64,000 nucleotides of DNA, taken from the NCBI RefSeq assembly GCF_000149955.1, contig NC_030988.1, positions 5,305,710 to 5,369,709 of the forward strand, written 5' to 3'. The notes beneath the pieces are model-generated. The model saw nothing but the letters and a program-made list of their open reading frames with translations. It had not been told where the DNA came from and ran no database searches. Shown here piece after piece: positions 1 to 11,056 of the stretch. How positions within the stretch are numbered: the stretch's first letter is position 1; each line of letters opens with the position of its first letter. The stretch comes from Fusarium oxysporum f. sp. lycopersici 4287 (Eukaryota > Ascomycota > Sordariomycetes > Hypocreales > Nectriaceae). The position numbers and the translations under genes were made by a program.

Positions 1-477
1 GATTATAAGCATAATGACTTTGTTGCTTATCTATAGTCCTACACTTTGGTACTTATGATCAGAGAATTGTCTTAATAGGTACGCTATTGTTGCCAGTTCC
101 CCAGAGGACGAGTTCTGCTCCGTTCACATACCACGTGTGAAGTAGAAGCACTTAAGCTTTGTCCTTCTATGCGCCAAGGCAGGAATCCCAATGACTCTAC
201 TAACTCCGACTACCATATTCCGTGCAAAACTTCTTACTGAGGTGCGTACTGCCTGTCTTATACCGGCTTGTATTATTCCCAAGCTATCCTGATTACTAAC
301 TATAGTTTACACTTATTCTATACAAGGTACTAACATAAAAGGGTTATTTATTTCTAGCGACTCTATTAAAGCCTTATCAAGTTCTACTGCTACCTCATAA
401 AATAGCGAGCGATTCTATCTTCTCGAATTTCGGATGCGAAACGTAGCATTTAGGGCTGGGTTTGTAGGGTGCGTAGA
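1..477. other. no gene recognised
   Basis: Moderately AT-rich sequence with stops in all frames and no splice-supported reading frame. I see nothing that can be named. It lies directly downstream (on the minus strand) of the LINE relic at 478-1000 and could be its decayed 3' part. Confidence 0.4.
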
Positions 478-1000
478 TCAGTGGTTGCCCGCTCTGAGCC
501 GCTCATATACACTGACGATGTATGCATGTGTTTCTGTTACACCTATTGCCGCCGTGAGGAACGTCCCGGTGGCTGGATTTGCCCGAATTATTTGAGCCCG
601 ATTGATAGAGCTTGCTTTCAGTACTAGCAGGCATGCATTCCGACGTTTAAGGCGTAATCCATAAATGGGGTTACTGTGACTGTAAACAGCTGTCTTGCTA
701 ATCCTGTAGTGACACAACTGAGCCTCTACAGCTCTATGGCTGCATTCAATGATTTAGTCGCTTTCCGTGCAATATTCTCCTTGCGCTTGAGGTCAGCATC
801 CGTAATTACCCTGAAAACCTTAACCTGAGTCTTAGGTCGAACAAGTTGCCCCCTATCACGAAAGGTTCTGAGCCGGACTTGTATGCTTTCCGTGTGAAGC
901 GTATCATAGCATTGTATCTTCACTCGAGGTGCATTACAGTAGTAGATCTGAGGCCTTGACCATCTGGAAGGCGGCAATGGGATTATCGTTGGTCTGTATG
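478..1000 (-). pseudogene. relic of a non-LTR (LINE) retrotransposon ORF
   Basis: Two consecutive minus-strand open stretches (977-726 and 717-478) with a stop and frame changes between them. The translation carries phrases typical of the end of the reverse-transcriptase ORF of fungal Tad/jockey-like elements: VRLRTFRDRG, then KATKSLNAAIEL, then ARQLFTVTVTPFMDYA with a VGMHAC-like tract, then TGTFLTAAIGVTETHAYI. In intact relatives these form the thumb/connection region after the polymerase palm and before RNase H. No full ORF, catalytic box or poly-A end is visible, so this is a dead fragment. The assignment is from recalled family phrasing and was not searched. Confidence 0.6.
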
Positions 1001-1708
1001 TGGTTGAAAATCTCTCGTGCTTCCTCGATCGACTGTGAGTTTGTCATGCCGTATAATTCGTGTATTTTTCCAACAGAGTAATCAGTTCGTCATTGCGTCT
1101 TTCCATGACTGACATATCTTCGCTCTCATCGGCGCTGTAGACGCAAGCTGTGATTTCAATGCAGGGTTTGCACATAGGCCTTCCGCCATTGCACTGCACT
1201 TGCGTTAGGTTGCATGATTACTTGATTAAACCAATAAGTAAGTCAAATGAGGTCGTACTCTCGGCTTCTTCTTCTTCTTTCTATAGGATTCACAGGCCGC
1301 GCGAGTTCCCGCTCCCCTCGAGGGGCCTTGATCAGCCCTGAGATAAATGATTAAGACTAAGAGTTAGAGCCATTTTCCATTAAACTCAATCTTAGTGCAG
1401 GGTTACGAAGTAGTGGCTAGTATTTACTCGTTATTGAGAATCCTGAACTTGATTGTAGGGATGTTAAGGGTTTCCGCATACTGAGAATTATGTTATATTT
1501 GCATGTGATTCTGATTCGATATCGTCCAGCGGTGAAATAATGCCGCTCTCTAAGTCATAATGGTGTTTTGTGTAGGAGAAGGAGTCCAGGCTAGACAGCT
1601 GATATTTAACAAAGCCTTCGCGACAGGAATACTTTCATTGCTGGATTTCAAGTTTAACCTAACCTAGACCCTGAACCTGTAACATTTTCCTTTCGCAATC
1701 ATTTAGGC
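1001..1708. other. intergenic; 5' part of the NACHT gene not resolved
   Basis: No convincing ORF. A lariat-like CTAAC tract near 1655-1665 followed by ATCATTTAG at about 1700-1708 looks like the 3' end of an intron. The first exon(s) of the downstream NACHT gene should therefore lie in this interval, but I could not pick them out. A short minus-strand open stretch near 1025-1140 may extend the LINE relic. Confidence 0.35.
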
Positions 1709-3130
1709 TCACCCAGATCCAACTAGCCAGGATGTTCAAAACATCAAGCACGTATTATCACAGTCTCAAGTTCGAGAGACCTGTAATTGGCTGCAGCACA
1801 CCGATCCATCGCCTGAACACGACGCCGCGAGAGAATTACACGAAGAAGGAGCTGGAAATTGGGTTTTTGGATGTGGGGAATGGAACGACTGGCTCAAATT
1901 GAAAACGCGCTGTTTATGGATACACGGTATCAAGGGCACGGGCAAAACAGTACTTGCTGCCTATCTCATTGACCAAATCAGTGAGGTGTACGAGAGACAA
2001 GGCGAGCAGAAAGTCCACTGCATTTATTACTATTGCTCCAATAAACGAAACCAAGATGAAGCGATACCTTTTTTTCGATGGCTTGTCAGTCAGCTTTGCC
2101 GACAGAAAAACGATGTTCCAAAGAATGTTTCCAAACTATTCCAAAGCGGAATGATGCCGGACTTGCAGCAGCTTCTGGAAATTCTCCACGATCTTCTGGC
2201 AGACTTGGACCATCTATTCGTCGTTATTGAGGCAGTCGAGCAAAGCAACCGGCTCCGTTCTCTTCTTGATCGAGAAGATGTAGGCATACCGCGCCGCAGT
2301 TTACTCAAAGTTGTGCGAACCCTCAAGACGGATATACGCTTTGAAAAAGTTCAGCTTCTTATTACAAGTTGTCCGAACGAGAACATCAAGGCGACCGTGT
2401 CCGGTATATCCGATAGCATTTCAATGTCAAACTTGGGTGTCGAGGAGGATGTCAAGCTATTTGTTAAGGCACGACTTCGGTCGGAGCCAGGATTTCACAA
2501 TTGGCCCCAAAACCTTCGGGATGATGCCGAACGCTGCCTCTGCCAAAGTGTCAAAAGGGGCTTCCGGTGGATTGATGACACGCTAGACGGGCGCTTGGGG
2601 GTTCCTTTAGACGGGCTAGAAGATGCGATCGGCTTTCTTCGCGAAGAGTTGGTTGAATTCTATCCGGCCAGGAAAAGGAAGGAATCAGATATACTGGCGG
2701 CAACGATGGTTATACGAATGCTCTGGTTCATGATGAAAGAAGTATTTCTATGGGAGGATACTGATGAGAAAGTGTTATCCGTCGCTAAGATGACGCAAGA
2801 GATTGGTAAGTAGAGCCAGTGCGGAGCAAGCCAGAATGAACCGGCTGACCGTTTTCTCTTATATTTTATCACGCTGTAGAGAACATAGGTTTCAACAATC
2901 ATAGGTTGCTGAAGTTTAGGTGCGTGGAATATAAGACGAACACTGGTAACTGTCGTCAGACGCCGCAAACAACAGAGATGCAGCTCAGGTCCATAGAGGA
3001 GCTCTATGAGGACCGCAAGTGCTTGATTTCTGCCATGAAGAATGCGGAAAGGTTCATATCCTTGATATTTGGAAGTGACGATGAGGTTTGGGTGGCTCGG
3101 TGTTACTCGATTATTCGAGATAGACTCTAG
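1709..3130 (+). CDS. NACHT-type STAND NTPase (NLR-like), 5' end unresolved
   Basis: The exon reads from an apparent 3' splice site at about 1708, through the linker typical of fungal NACHT NLRs (NWLQHTDPSPEHDAARE, then GEWNDWLK), into a P-loop GIKGTGKT. A 74-nt intron (2806-2879, GTAAGT...CTGTAG) joins it to a last exon ending at 3130. Family role: nucleotide-dependent switch in fungal self/non-self recognition or programmed cell death. The Walker B segment is unusual, VVIEAVEQ instead of the common V-D-A-L-D-E-C, so hydrolysis may be impaired. No WD, ankyrin or TPR repeats follow; the protein ends soon after the NACHT region, so it is a short or truncated NLR. A diverged fragment of the same family lies at 45140-45372. 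The start codon is not established. Confidence 0.65.
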
Positions 3131-3544
3131 CATGCACGGACCAGAACATGTGCATTTCGTCGCATTGTTCGCAGCAATCATTGTAGTAGGCTGTCGACGC
3201 AAACAATGGTCTCAGGGCTGACCGGTCGTTAAGGGCATCTCCGAAAGTGCTACAGGCATATCACGTCGTGCTTGATCCAGGGTTTCATCCCGGCGAGTTC
3301 ATCGCATCCAGTTAGTCAATAGCTCTTTCTTTCCCGCAGGCGCGCTAGTATCAAATGAAGATCTTTGCTTATGCAACCGGTCGCTCATCCGAAACCAGTT
3401 TCTAGGTAAACTCTCTGACAGAATCTAGAACTACTTGCAGAAACTGGTTGATAGTTTGCAGTGCATTCCGCAATAATTACTGATCATCTGTGCTTACGAT
3501 GAGCCAGGATCGCTGGATGTCATTAGCTTTCCAACCCTGAAAGT
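3131..3544. other. intergenic, nothing recognised
   Basis: No supported ORF, RNA gene or repeat was seen. It separates the NACHT gene from the OrsD relic. Confidence 0.4.
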
Positions 3545-3960
3545 TCAGATTATCCCGGACGTCATCGCATAGCCATCGCTTTCCCATCGTATACGTAGCG
3601 TTGATCTCCCGGTTATATGATTTTTCAGATGCCGTGATAGGATATCGTGGCTTGCAGACGGCAACTCACAATACTTACACTCCGTTCTATACTGAAGGGC
3701 TAGGTATAGGTGCAGAGCGGACCTATCTGCTTGCTTTGGTAGCTCATCTGGATCGGGAAAATGCAGGGAAATGACAAGTAGATTAACCTTTTGTCGGTGA
3801 TTTTTAGATATGCCATGTTTCTCTTTGAGGTGACATCCGACGCGATCATCGTCTGTCTTCAATGCAAAACCACAAGGCATGCAAATAATAGCTTGGTATA
3901 AGATATCATAACAAAGCTCAAGTCTCCTAAGCGTCTATACTTGGCTGGGCGTAATATTTT
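3545..3960 (-). pseudogene. OrsD zinc-finger fragment (start of an OrsD-recombinase gene)
   Basis: The minus-strand reading follows the N-terminal OrsD module of the 27604-23928 gene: a C-x2-C pair (IICMPCGFAL), an H-x4-H pair (CHLKEKHGI), a LHFPDPDELP stretch, then a second C2H2 set (CKYCELPSASHDILSRHLKNH). A TAG stop interrupts the frame near 3945, just upstream of LELCYDILYQAII. The recombinase part is missing: the frame stops at 3545 and nothing related follows. It belongs to the element whose terminus is at 4194-4342. Confidence 0.7.
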
Positions 3961-4193
3961 GCTAGTGAAGTAGGCTTCTAGAGGATGCCTGGAAAGATAT
4001 GCTAAGACGTTAGGACACTTAAAGGTTTTCTGGGATGGATGTAAATGCTGAGATTATCAGTAGAAGAAAGGAGACGCAGCAGTCTAGAAAGGGTTATTAT
4101 GATTAAGGTCAGCTAATTCCAGAGTCTGCCTGTGATTAGTGCTTTGCCTCGTCACAATGATTTCAGCATAGGTGGCACGGATCACCATGTCAT

Positions 4194-4342
4194 GTAACGG
4201 GCCCCGTTTTGCGATCTGGTAAACGCGACCTGAACAGAAACGGGGCCCGTTACGGGTTCAGAAAATCCATGTTAGTTTCCATAGTTTTGATTGGCCTAAA
4301 ACTGGTAACGGGGCCCGTTACCGACTAGAATATTAGAGTAGT
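4194..4342 (-). mobile_element. element terminus F: three spaced palindromes, GTAACGG type
   Basis: Three 17-bp inverted repeats of 7-3-7 form at 4194-4210 (imperfect), 4237-4253 (one mismatch) and 4305-4321 (GTAACGG-GGC-CCGTTAC, perfect). Centre spacings are 43 and 68 bp, and a GAGTAG edge lies 28-29 bp beyond the last centre. GATTGG precedes the third repeat, as in the other termini; on the coding strand this reads CCAATC, a possible CCAAT box. The interior lies to the left, towards the OrsD relic. It abuts the third-palindrome part of another terminus (4343-4412), so one element appears to have entered the terminus of another. Confidence 0.75.
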
Positions 4343-4412
4343 AGAAAATGGAGATTCTGATTGGTGCAGAAGTGGAAACGCGCCGCATTTCTAGTCTACA
4401 TGCTTGAGTAGG
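4343..4412 (-). mobile_element. element terminus E, outer part only (GAAACGC/GCATTTC type)
   Basis: It matches the outer 70 bp of the terminus at 14400-14549: AAAATGGAGATTCTGATTGG, then a 17-bp palindrome at 4375-4391 (GAAACGC-GCC-GCATTTC, one arm mismatch), then the CTTGAGTAGG edge ending at 4412. The inner two palindromes are absent because the element with terminus 4194-4342 begins there. Confidence 0.75.
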
Positions 4413-4589
4413 ATAGGCCTGAAGTGCAAGAAGTATTCTAGCTTCTTGATTGGATTGAGGCATCTTATTTGGTTAAGCATCAATTGATCAGAAAGAAGGT
4501 AAGGTATATGAGGGGCTTTTGTCTCGCTCGCTTATCGTGTACGTTATCTGTAAAGAACACGTCCATAATTTCCAGGCCCGTCACACAGT

Positions 4590-7500
4590 TCAATTACCAT
4601 ACGGAGGTAGCTCATCATGTCTGTTTCTCTGCGCCTCATCACCAAGGGACAGTGTTCTCCTCTCGGATCTAGGTAAGGCCCAATTAATTGTGTTCGCCGA
4701 AGAATCCGACACAAACGAATCCGCTGAATCATCGTCCTGGAACACTTCCCAGTCTTTGGATTTACTTAGGTTTGGAACAGTGTCTTCCCATAATTCATCG
4801 AGTTTCTTCTCGTGAACTCGAACTTCATCCTCGTCCTGGCCATAATGCTTCCTCAGATACATACAAATCTGTCTTGGAAGTTGTCTGTGGTCGGTTGACA
4901 TAAGCTCATCAAAGCTGTCCGCATCTGGACAACCACAGATTTTGTTCGTCGTTTGGTTTGGTATTGTTCCACCGTCCATTCGGTCGAGGAAACGGTTGGA
5001 CATGTAGGTGATCCGGCAATCAATGATTGTGATTGGGATTTCTTCAAGCACCTCCCATTTCACATGTGAGCCGCCTTGATTTGGATCTGATCGAGATAGG
5101 CCTACTGTGATCTGGAAAATACCATTAGCACATCTGTTTGTTATAAATGAAACGCTGTATATTATTTCAAGGGTCACTGAGGTAATTAGGATAGGAAGAT
5201 TTATTTCTTATTTGGTAAAGTTCGGGAGATGAGATGGCGTCAGAGCGTGTCAAACTGACCTGAATATCATGGTTGACTTGGATGAATGCCGTTCGACAAC
5301 TTGGCTCTAGAGGCTCTTGGTCTAAAGAGTACTCTGCTTCGATCTGCTTACAAGTCGGCAATACAAGCTCAGCAGCGATGATAGTGGGTTCTCGATGAGT
5401 TACGTTTGGCAGATCTTCCTCAATACCCTGCCATGATTGGATACCATCGTCGCTCATGTCCGTAGGGAATGGTCTCGCATCAGTTTCTTGGTGATCCGGG
5501 GAGTCATCCCGCTTTAGAGTAGGCTCTGTTCCTTTTGAAATCTTCTCAAGGAGAACGATTATATTTTCGCTCCTTTTATGCGTAGCTCTGTCTTTAGTCC
5601 AGCGTGCACCTCTCTGCACTATCGAATAACTTAGGTACTCGACCCTCAGGTCAGATTGAAGTAGATCCAGTGTGACTGTGATTGGTAGTTTGCGGCCGAT
5701 AACACACATATCATACGGTAACTCAATATGAAGATAGAGATCATCCATAAACTTTCTGGAAATCCTTCGGGGAGACTCGGTTCTTGCAACAAGCGAATAT
5801 GGGACAAGGATAATCGGAAAGTTCTTGCGCAGCAACACATCGGGCCTGTTATTGGATAATACGATACTGGCAAACAAAGTCCAAGTAATATTTCCATGTA
5901 CAGAATCTATTGTGTGCACCCACATAGAGTTCAGAGTAATTTCGAACGAATAATCATAGCGGCCTGGTGGAAAGACAACGTAGTCTGGCGCAGTATCCAT
6001 GTTCCTTGTTTGAAGGTAACTTTGGGGAGAGCTAAATGCGGACCGAGATATGATATCTTCGTTAGTCGGTGAAACATTTTGCAAAGGGGTGCCATTGCTT
6101 GAGATCTCGCTGTCAAGCTGATAGGTACAATTATCTCCATAGGGGACATCCCTAGTGGCCGTTTGTGCATTGAAAATCATGAGATACCACGATTTCCGAT
6201 AAAATACGTTTGAGTATGCTGATTCATCACGAAGCTCTCCCTTCTTCCAGGTGGTTGATCCGCGACCGTCAAGTTGTAAGCTTATAGCTCTGATTTCGAC
6301 GCTCTCGTGCGCCAGAATTCTCAGTCGTCCTCGCATTGTTGACGTGCTCGGGTCGTCTTCGCCTTCTCTCGGTCTGCTTAAAACGACCATGGGAGCTTCA
6401 AGGCAGATCTCCCAGGATAGATTCAATGATGGAAGCAAGTTCTTTGACAAATCAGATATCGAAGAACTAGGAGCAGAAGCACTACCCCTTGTCCAGGACT
6501 CTGGTACTCTGAAATGTCTTTGCACTTCTTGTGAAGGGGAATCTGAAGCGAGATTCAGGGTTGGAGGAAGCTTTGGTCCTGTACTTGCAACCAATACCCG
6601 TTTGCGGTTTTCTAAATCAACAGAGATGTATTCTCTTACGCTCTTGAGTCGTGAAACCAAATCGGCCGTCTCGTCATGTATGTGGCCATTTACTCGCTCT
6701 GAGATCTCCGTTGCCGATATCAGAGCTTCTTCGGCCGTCTCGAAATCTCTCGTGTTTTCGCAAGATTTTGCTAACCCGCTTAAAAGCCGCAAAAGGCTCT
6801 TTTCGCTTATTTCTGCTGGCTCCGATGTGTGGACATAGTCAATCGCTGCAGTAAAAAGAGTCTTTGCAAGATCTGACTTTCCCATGGATAGGTACACGTC
6901 AGCACCACATGAGCATATCGTGAAGTAAGGCTTGGCAAACTTCCCATGTATTGGATCCAGGTGGCACTGGTCGATGTATTTCCATATTGTATCCAGGCAC
7001 CGGTGAAACACGTTGAAGAACCGGTGTATAGCGTCCATGCCATTGAGGGACTGGATATGTCGTGACAGGCTGTATGAAGCTTGGACGATCCAGAGGTCTC
7101 GGTCGTTCATAGTAGCGAATCTCCATTGACAGATTGAAGCGTGCAAAGAGAACCCCAATATGGTGCAATCAGCCCCCTGCTGTTTCGTAGCCAGAAAGAC
7201 TTTGCCAAGTTCATCGATGGCCTTGTTGAGCTTGATATCGCTCCGAACCAGGGCTTGCAGCTGTTCCCAGGAGGCAGTGCGGCCGATATTTTCCATCTCG
7301 TATAATGCCATATTCTGCAGAAGGGAGATCGGGATCATAAGAGGGCCATAGATCGAGCAATAAGTGATTAAAAGGGCGGACTCTTTGCTCTTAGCAATGG
7401 CAGATGCATATAACGCATCTAACATGCTAAATAGAGAATCCATTGCACCAATCCTTGTCCATATCCACACTCCTGAGTCTATCTCATACTGGGCAAGGTC

Positions 7501-9275
7501 TGTATAATCGTGTGAAAAACTTGTGGGAAATTTATCCAGAGACACAATTCCTCGTTGATGTAGAACTCCCGCTAGTTCCAGGGCCAATGGAAACCCATCG
7601 AGAGGTTTGGCGGCAAGTCTAGCTGCGTTTCGAGCTTTGAAGATTAGTGAAAGAATGAATCGAGTGATAGCACAGTACTCACCCTCATTACCTGGTTCTC
7701 CATGGCCTTGGTAAGCCCTCCAGAGAACAAGGGACTGAGAAGCTAATGGGTCAAGTCGTTCGACAAACACTTCTCGTAAACGGAGGGCCCCTGCTGTCAC
7801 CCGATGTGTAGATATAACGCATAGAGCACCATGCTGCATATCTTGGAAAGGCCCTAGTAAGCGTCTGTTTGGGATGGGGCCATTTGCATTGTCTATAACC
7901 ACAAGCCAGTTACTGTGTGAGGTTGTTCGAAGCCAGTCAGAAACAAACTGATGCGATAGAGTGTTTTCTCTGCCTGTGCGAAAGTCCGGGATTTCCTCAC
8001 AAATACGACTTGCACAAACAAGCATGGACTGATCTATGCTTTCTTCAGAGCTTGCATCAATCCACAAGATGGCAGAGAACCTTTCCCCTCGCTTAGAAAC
8101 ATATTCGCGAGCTAGCTGGGTCTTGCCAGAGCCTGAGATTCCGCATAAAACAGCACCTTTTCGCTGATTCGAAAGTTCGAGGCACGATACCATATCTGAT
8201 AGCTCCTTTTCTCTGCCGAAAAAGCGATCGGTATTTGGTGGAAGATCGCATAATATAGCGCCGCAAGGCTCTTGATTTCCTTCACCTGAAAACTGGTTAG
8301 AGGTGAACAGTCTGGTGAGATGGACTAACTACCCTGTGCTGGCACTGCCTTCCCGGGACCTATCTCTCGAAGCACAGCTCTTGCATAGGCTGCAGCCATC
8401 GCAGCAGCGTACGGTTGCCATTCCTTATTCTTGTGCTCATCCGCATAGTCACATACCCCTCTAATAACACCAACAGGTATGCGGTTCACTGTCCCTGCAG
8501 CCTCCATCTCCAAGCCGATAATACCATACTGATCTCTAAGCTCATCGCGCCTACGAGAATGCTTGGTCAGTTTGTCCCCAGACCCAATAGAACCATACCA
8601 CACGCGCGTGCGCCTGCTGATATGTCTTAGCTGACGCTGCACAGGCCTTTGGACGCCCTCATTGTTGAACTCATAGAAAATATCCTGTTCTTGGCCGGGG
8701 TCAGTAAAGACTCCGGTTCGATGCTCCTTATCCTTGATTCTGTCATAGAAGGGTAGGAAGATATCGGTATCGTTTGGAGCCATCATCCTGATGTTACCAA
8801 TTGCTGATCTGACCACGGTCTCAGTAGTCGCCAAGGCACGACCGACTCTCAATAGCTGGAACCCATCCGGAGTCTCTTTCCCGAGATCATATGCAACTAA
8901 TCCTGCGCTCTGACCATCTGGAAGGCCGACAAGAACATCGCCAAGACGGATATCGATGGGCGGTATCTTTGTCAGATTGGGAAGACCAGCAGCAACTCCA
9001 ACGAGAAGACCAAACCAAAGGTTGGGGAAGAACTTTTTGATCTGGCTCGCTAGAGCTGCAGCTGAGCCAGTTCCATATTCTTGGCCAGCGGGTAGGGTCG
9101 CAATGATAATATTGTGGCCGTTGACATCGCCTGCAAGGAACACATAATCGTCACCCCGGCTCATCGGGAATCTCCCCTCATGACAGTTATCAAGCATGTG
9201 GAGGGCTGCTGTTGCCTCTATTTCTAGTGGCGCGATCCATGCGATGGTGTATAACGCCGAGTCTAGTTCTTTCAT
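4590..9275 (-). CDS. PNP - NB-ARC - helical repeat - arrestin-like fusion (NLR)
   Basis: Three exons: 9275-8333, 8285-5260 and 5111-4590, with introns 8286-8332 (47 nt) and 5112-5259 (148 nt). Together they give 1496 aa with no internal stop. About residues 1-310 are a purine nucleoside phosphorylase/MTAN-like domain (VGVAAGLPN, IRLGDVLVGLPDG, GLEMEAAGT, RGVCDYADEHKNKEWQPYAA). An NB-ARC P-loop follows (LCGISGSGKTQLA near residue 355) with WLVVIDNA as Walker B. A helical, TPR-like region ends near VREYISVD. After a Ser/Pro-rich linker the protein continues into an arrestin-like beta-sandwich (WEICLEAPMVVLSRP, RGRLRILAHESVEIRAISL) and an arrestin-C-like half (FVHI/YLHIELPYDMCVIG, then RITYMSNRF in the last exon). 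The family role is intracellular sensing leading to cell death. The arrestin-like C-terminus is unusual and suggests a membrane, ubiquitin-ligase or cargo link; that is inference. Transcribed away from the NACHT gene. Confidence 0.8.
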
Positions 9276-10559
9276 AGTTGCAGTCGGGCTTCGTTCGTTT
9301 CATTTACTGGAAGTCAAGTCGAGCGCTGGTTATTTGAAGGGCTGAAAAGGAATGAGGCTGCGGGCGGCTGCTCCCCATGTTTCTTTCTCTCTGCAGCTGC
9401 AGCCTGATCCGCATATCGTCCAATGATGACGGAGCACATGTTCAATAAGTAGGGTAATCCTCGTCCACCAATCCGATGCTGATACGACTACAGAGTGCTT
9501 ACGCTTTGTGCATAGCCAGCGCGGTTATTATATAAAGTTTCCCATTGCTAATATAAATCGTTTATATTGTATAGATACCTGCTGACGGAACAAAATCGAT
9601 TTAAAATAACTGAGGCCTCTTTTATTAGCTAAAATATAGAATGGCGCACCCCCGCCACCATACGCGAAGCAAATCGTCCGTATTCATAATGAGGCGAGAC
9701 AGGAAGCTCCATTACAGCCAATACCTGCAATGCAGTAGGAGGCTTTTGTTTTTTGAGGGCGAGCCCATAATACACGTTCCTTCGTCAGGTCGGAGCTATC
9801 TTCGCGGAGCGGGCCGATCTGCCAAACAACTACTTGATGCTACTGATAATATGGCTTGCGGGGTAAAGCGTGTCACCTCGCAATTGAGGAAACATACGAC
9901 AGCCAATGATTGCCCATTCGGTTCCCCTCACTGTCATGCCGCAATTGTCCTCTTGCATCACTGAGTGACTCGCCGAGCCGCTTTTGAGTTGCTCGCCTGC
10001 ACTTGTCAGTCAGTCACAAGTGCCACTGAACGCCCGATAGACCTGTTGCTTCCATCGCTGCGTGGGTCAGTTGCCTGCCGTCAAGCTCTGTGTGGTCAGT
10101 CTGTGCTGAGGGGGTTTTATGGCTGCAGCCGGTCAAGCAAGCCGTTTTGGGGGTTTTTACAGGGTTTCCATCAAACCGAAAACGGATATAGGCCAAGGCT
10201 GTTTTCTCTTTCCTCGGAGAAGGAATAAACTCTGTTATCCATCCCTTCAGTGGTCCTAACGCCCACTACACGGCAGAGCCATGCTTTCGGAACGGGCCAA
10301 ATAGCATTAGAGTAATGCTACGAATGTAAGCGAGATGATCTAAACCAAGGCCATTTTTAGCTTGTCTTTTCCGGAGAAATAGCAGGCATCTAGGTCGGGT
10401 TGAATTAATCATCTCCTTATATATAAAGTCATCATGCACTATGTTCTCTTCCATTTTAAAATTCAGCCGATCAAGCCGCTTCCTACTTATTTGCAGCGAC
10501 AGGGGATTGGTACACTAAACCATACTATATAAGCGAAGGAAGGCGCACAGGCCGAGTAA
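9276..10559. other. long non-coding interval with one perfect hairpin
   Basis: The 9276-9640 part holds the promoter of the NLR. Plus-strand open frames at 9641-10228 have no recognisable protein character and were not called. One perfect inverted repeat with 8-bp arms (GCACTTGT/ACAAGTGC, 9-nt loop) is at 9999-10023. A short AT palindrome (8-3-8) is at 9550-9568. No transposon end or RNA gene could be assigned. Confidence 0.4.
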
Positions 10560-10732
10560 TTTTTGTATTCGCACCCAGAACCTAAGATCAAAAGAATAGC
10601 AAAACCGCATTAGGTAAATATAATTGCTGCTTCCGGCAAATTGTAACAAAGGCTGAGCCTTTCGAGCTCTTGCAACTTTGCTGGAGGTAAAGTGGGATGG
10701 CTATGTTGCCTATAAATAGAGGAGCTGGCCAT
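10560..10732 (-). pseudogene. 5' fragment of an OrsD-recombinase gene (element A)
   Basis: It starts with an ATG at 10732 and reads about 57 codons matching the N-terminus of the complete copy at 27604 (PPAKLQELERLSLCYNLPEAAI against the LSPTKVQKLETLGLYYNSPEQAI region), then decays after CGFA. The upstream 320 bp are the terminus at 10896-11056. The rest of the gene is absent to the left, so the copy is truncated. Confidence 0.7.
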
Positions 10733-10895
10733 TATGACTAAGCATATATAAATATAATAGATAGGATAGAATGGCAGAGATAGAGTAGATACTATATGGA
10801 GACGATAAACATGTGAGTTTCAGTAGACGATGGTAATGAATGTTATTTAGTTCTGCAGTAGTTAAGTTGTTGAACTCGACAAGGGTCAGCCGACG

Positions 10896-11056
10896 GAAAC
10901 GCGACGCGTTTCGTGTTTTAGGTTTTCTGATTTCATTAGGGCGATACGAGAAACGCAGTGCGTTTCTATCGGGGAAATATGGGGCGAAAATGCTAGGCGA
11001 TGATTGGTCAAAAACAGGAAACGCAATGCGTTTCTGCCGATAATTCTTGAGTAGGG
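10896..11056 (-). mobile_element. element terminus A: three spaced palindromes, GAAACGC type
   Basis: Three perfect 17-bp palindromes with 7-bp arms GAAACGC/GCGTTTC and 3-nt spacers GAC, AGT and AAT lie at 10896-10912, 10950-10966 and 11018-11034 (centres 54 and 68 bp apart). The edge CTTGAGTAGGG ends at 11056, 30 bp from the last centre. It is almost the same sequence as the terminus at 27771-27931. On the coding strand the element starts CCCTACTCAAG. It sits inside the recombinase gene at 11057-13406, whose reading frame runs into it. Confidence 0.85.

Noticed and set aside
438..469. GAAACG-TAG-CATTTA followed by TAGGG as a terminus
   Set aside because: The arms are imperfect, the edge is about 24 bp away instead of 29-30, and no partner palindrome lies 68 bp before.
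9550..9568. AT palindrome AATATAAA-TCG-TTTATATT as a possible element terminus
   Set aside because: No TAGG edge at 29-30 bp on either side and no second palindrome at 68 bp.
9999..10023. Hairpin as a small RNA or terminator
   Set aside because: Eukaryotic context, single hairpin, no promoter or U-tract; kept only as a note.
9641..10228. Two adjacent plus-strand open frames (107 and 87 codons)
   Set aside because: No recognisable protein pattern, no splice sites that join them, and composition unlike the neighbouring genes.
10896..11034. CRISPR-like array of short repeats
   Set aside because: Three palindromes with unequal spacing and no spacer-length regularity in a eukaryotic genome; they are terminus sites.
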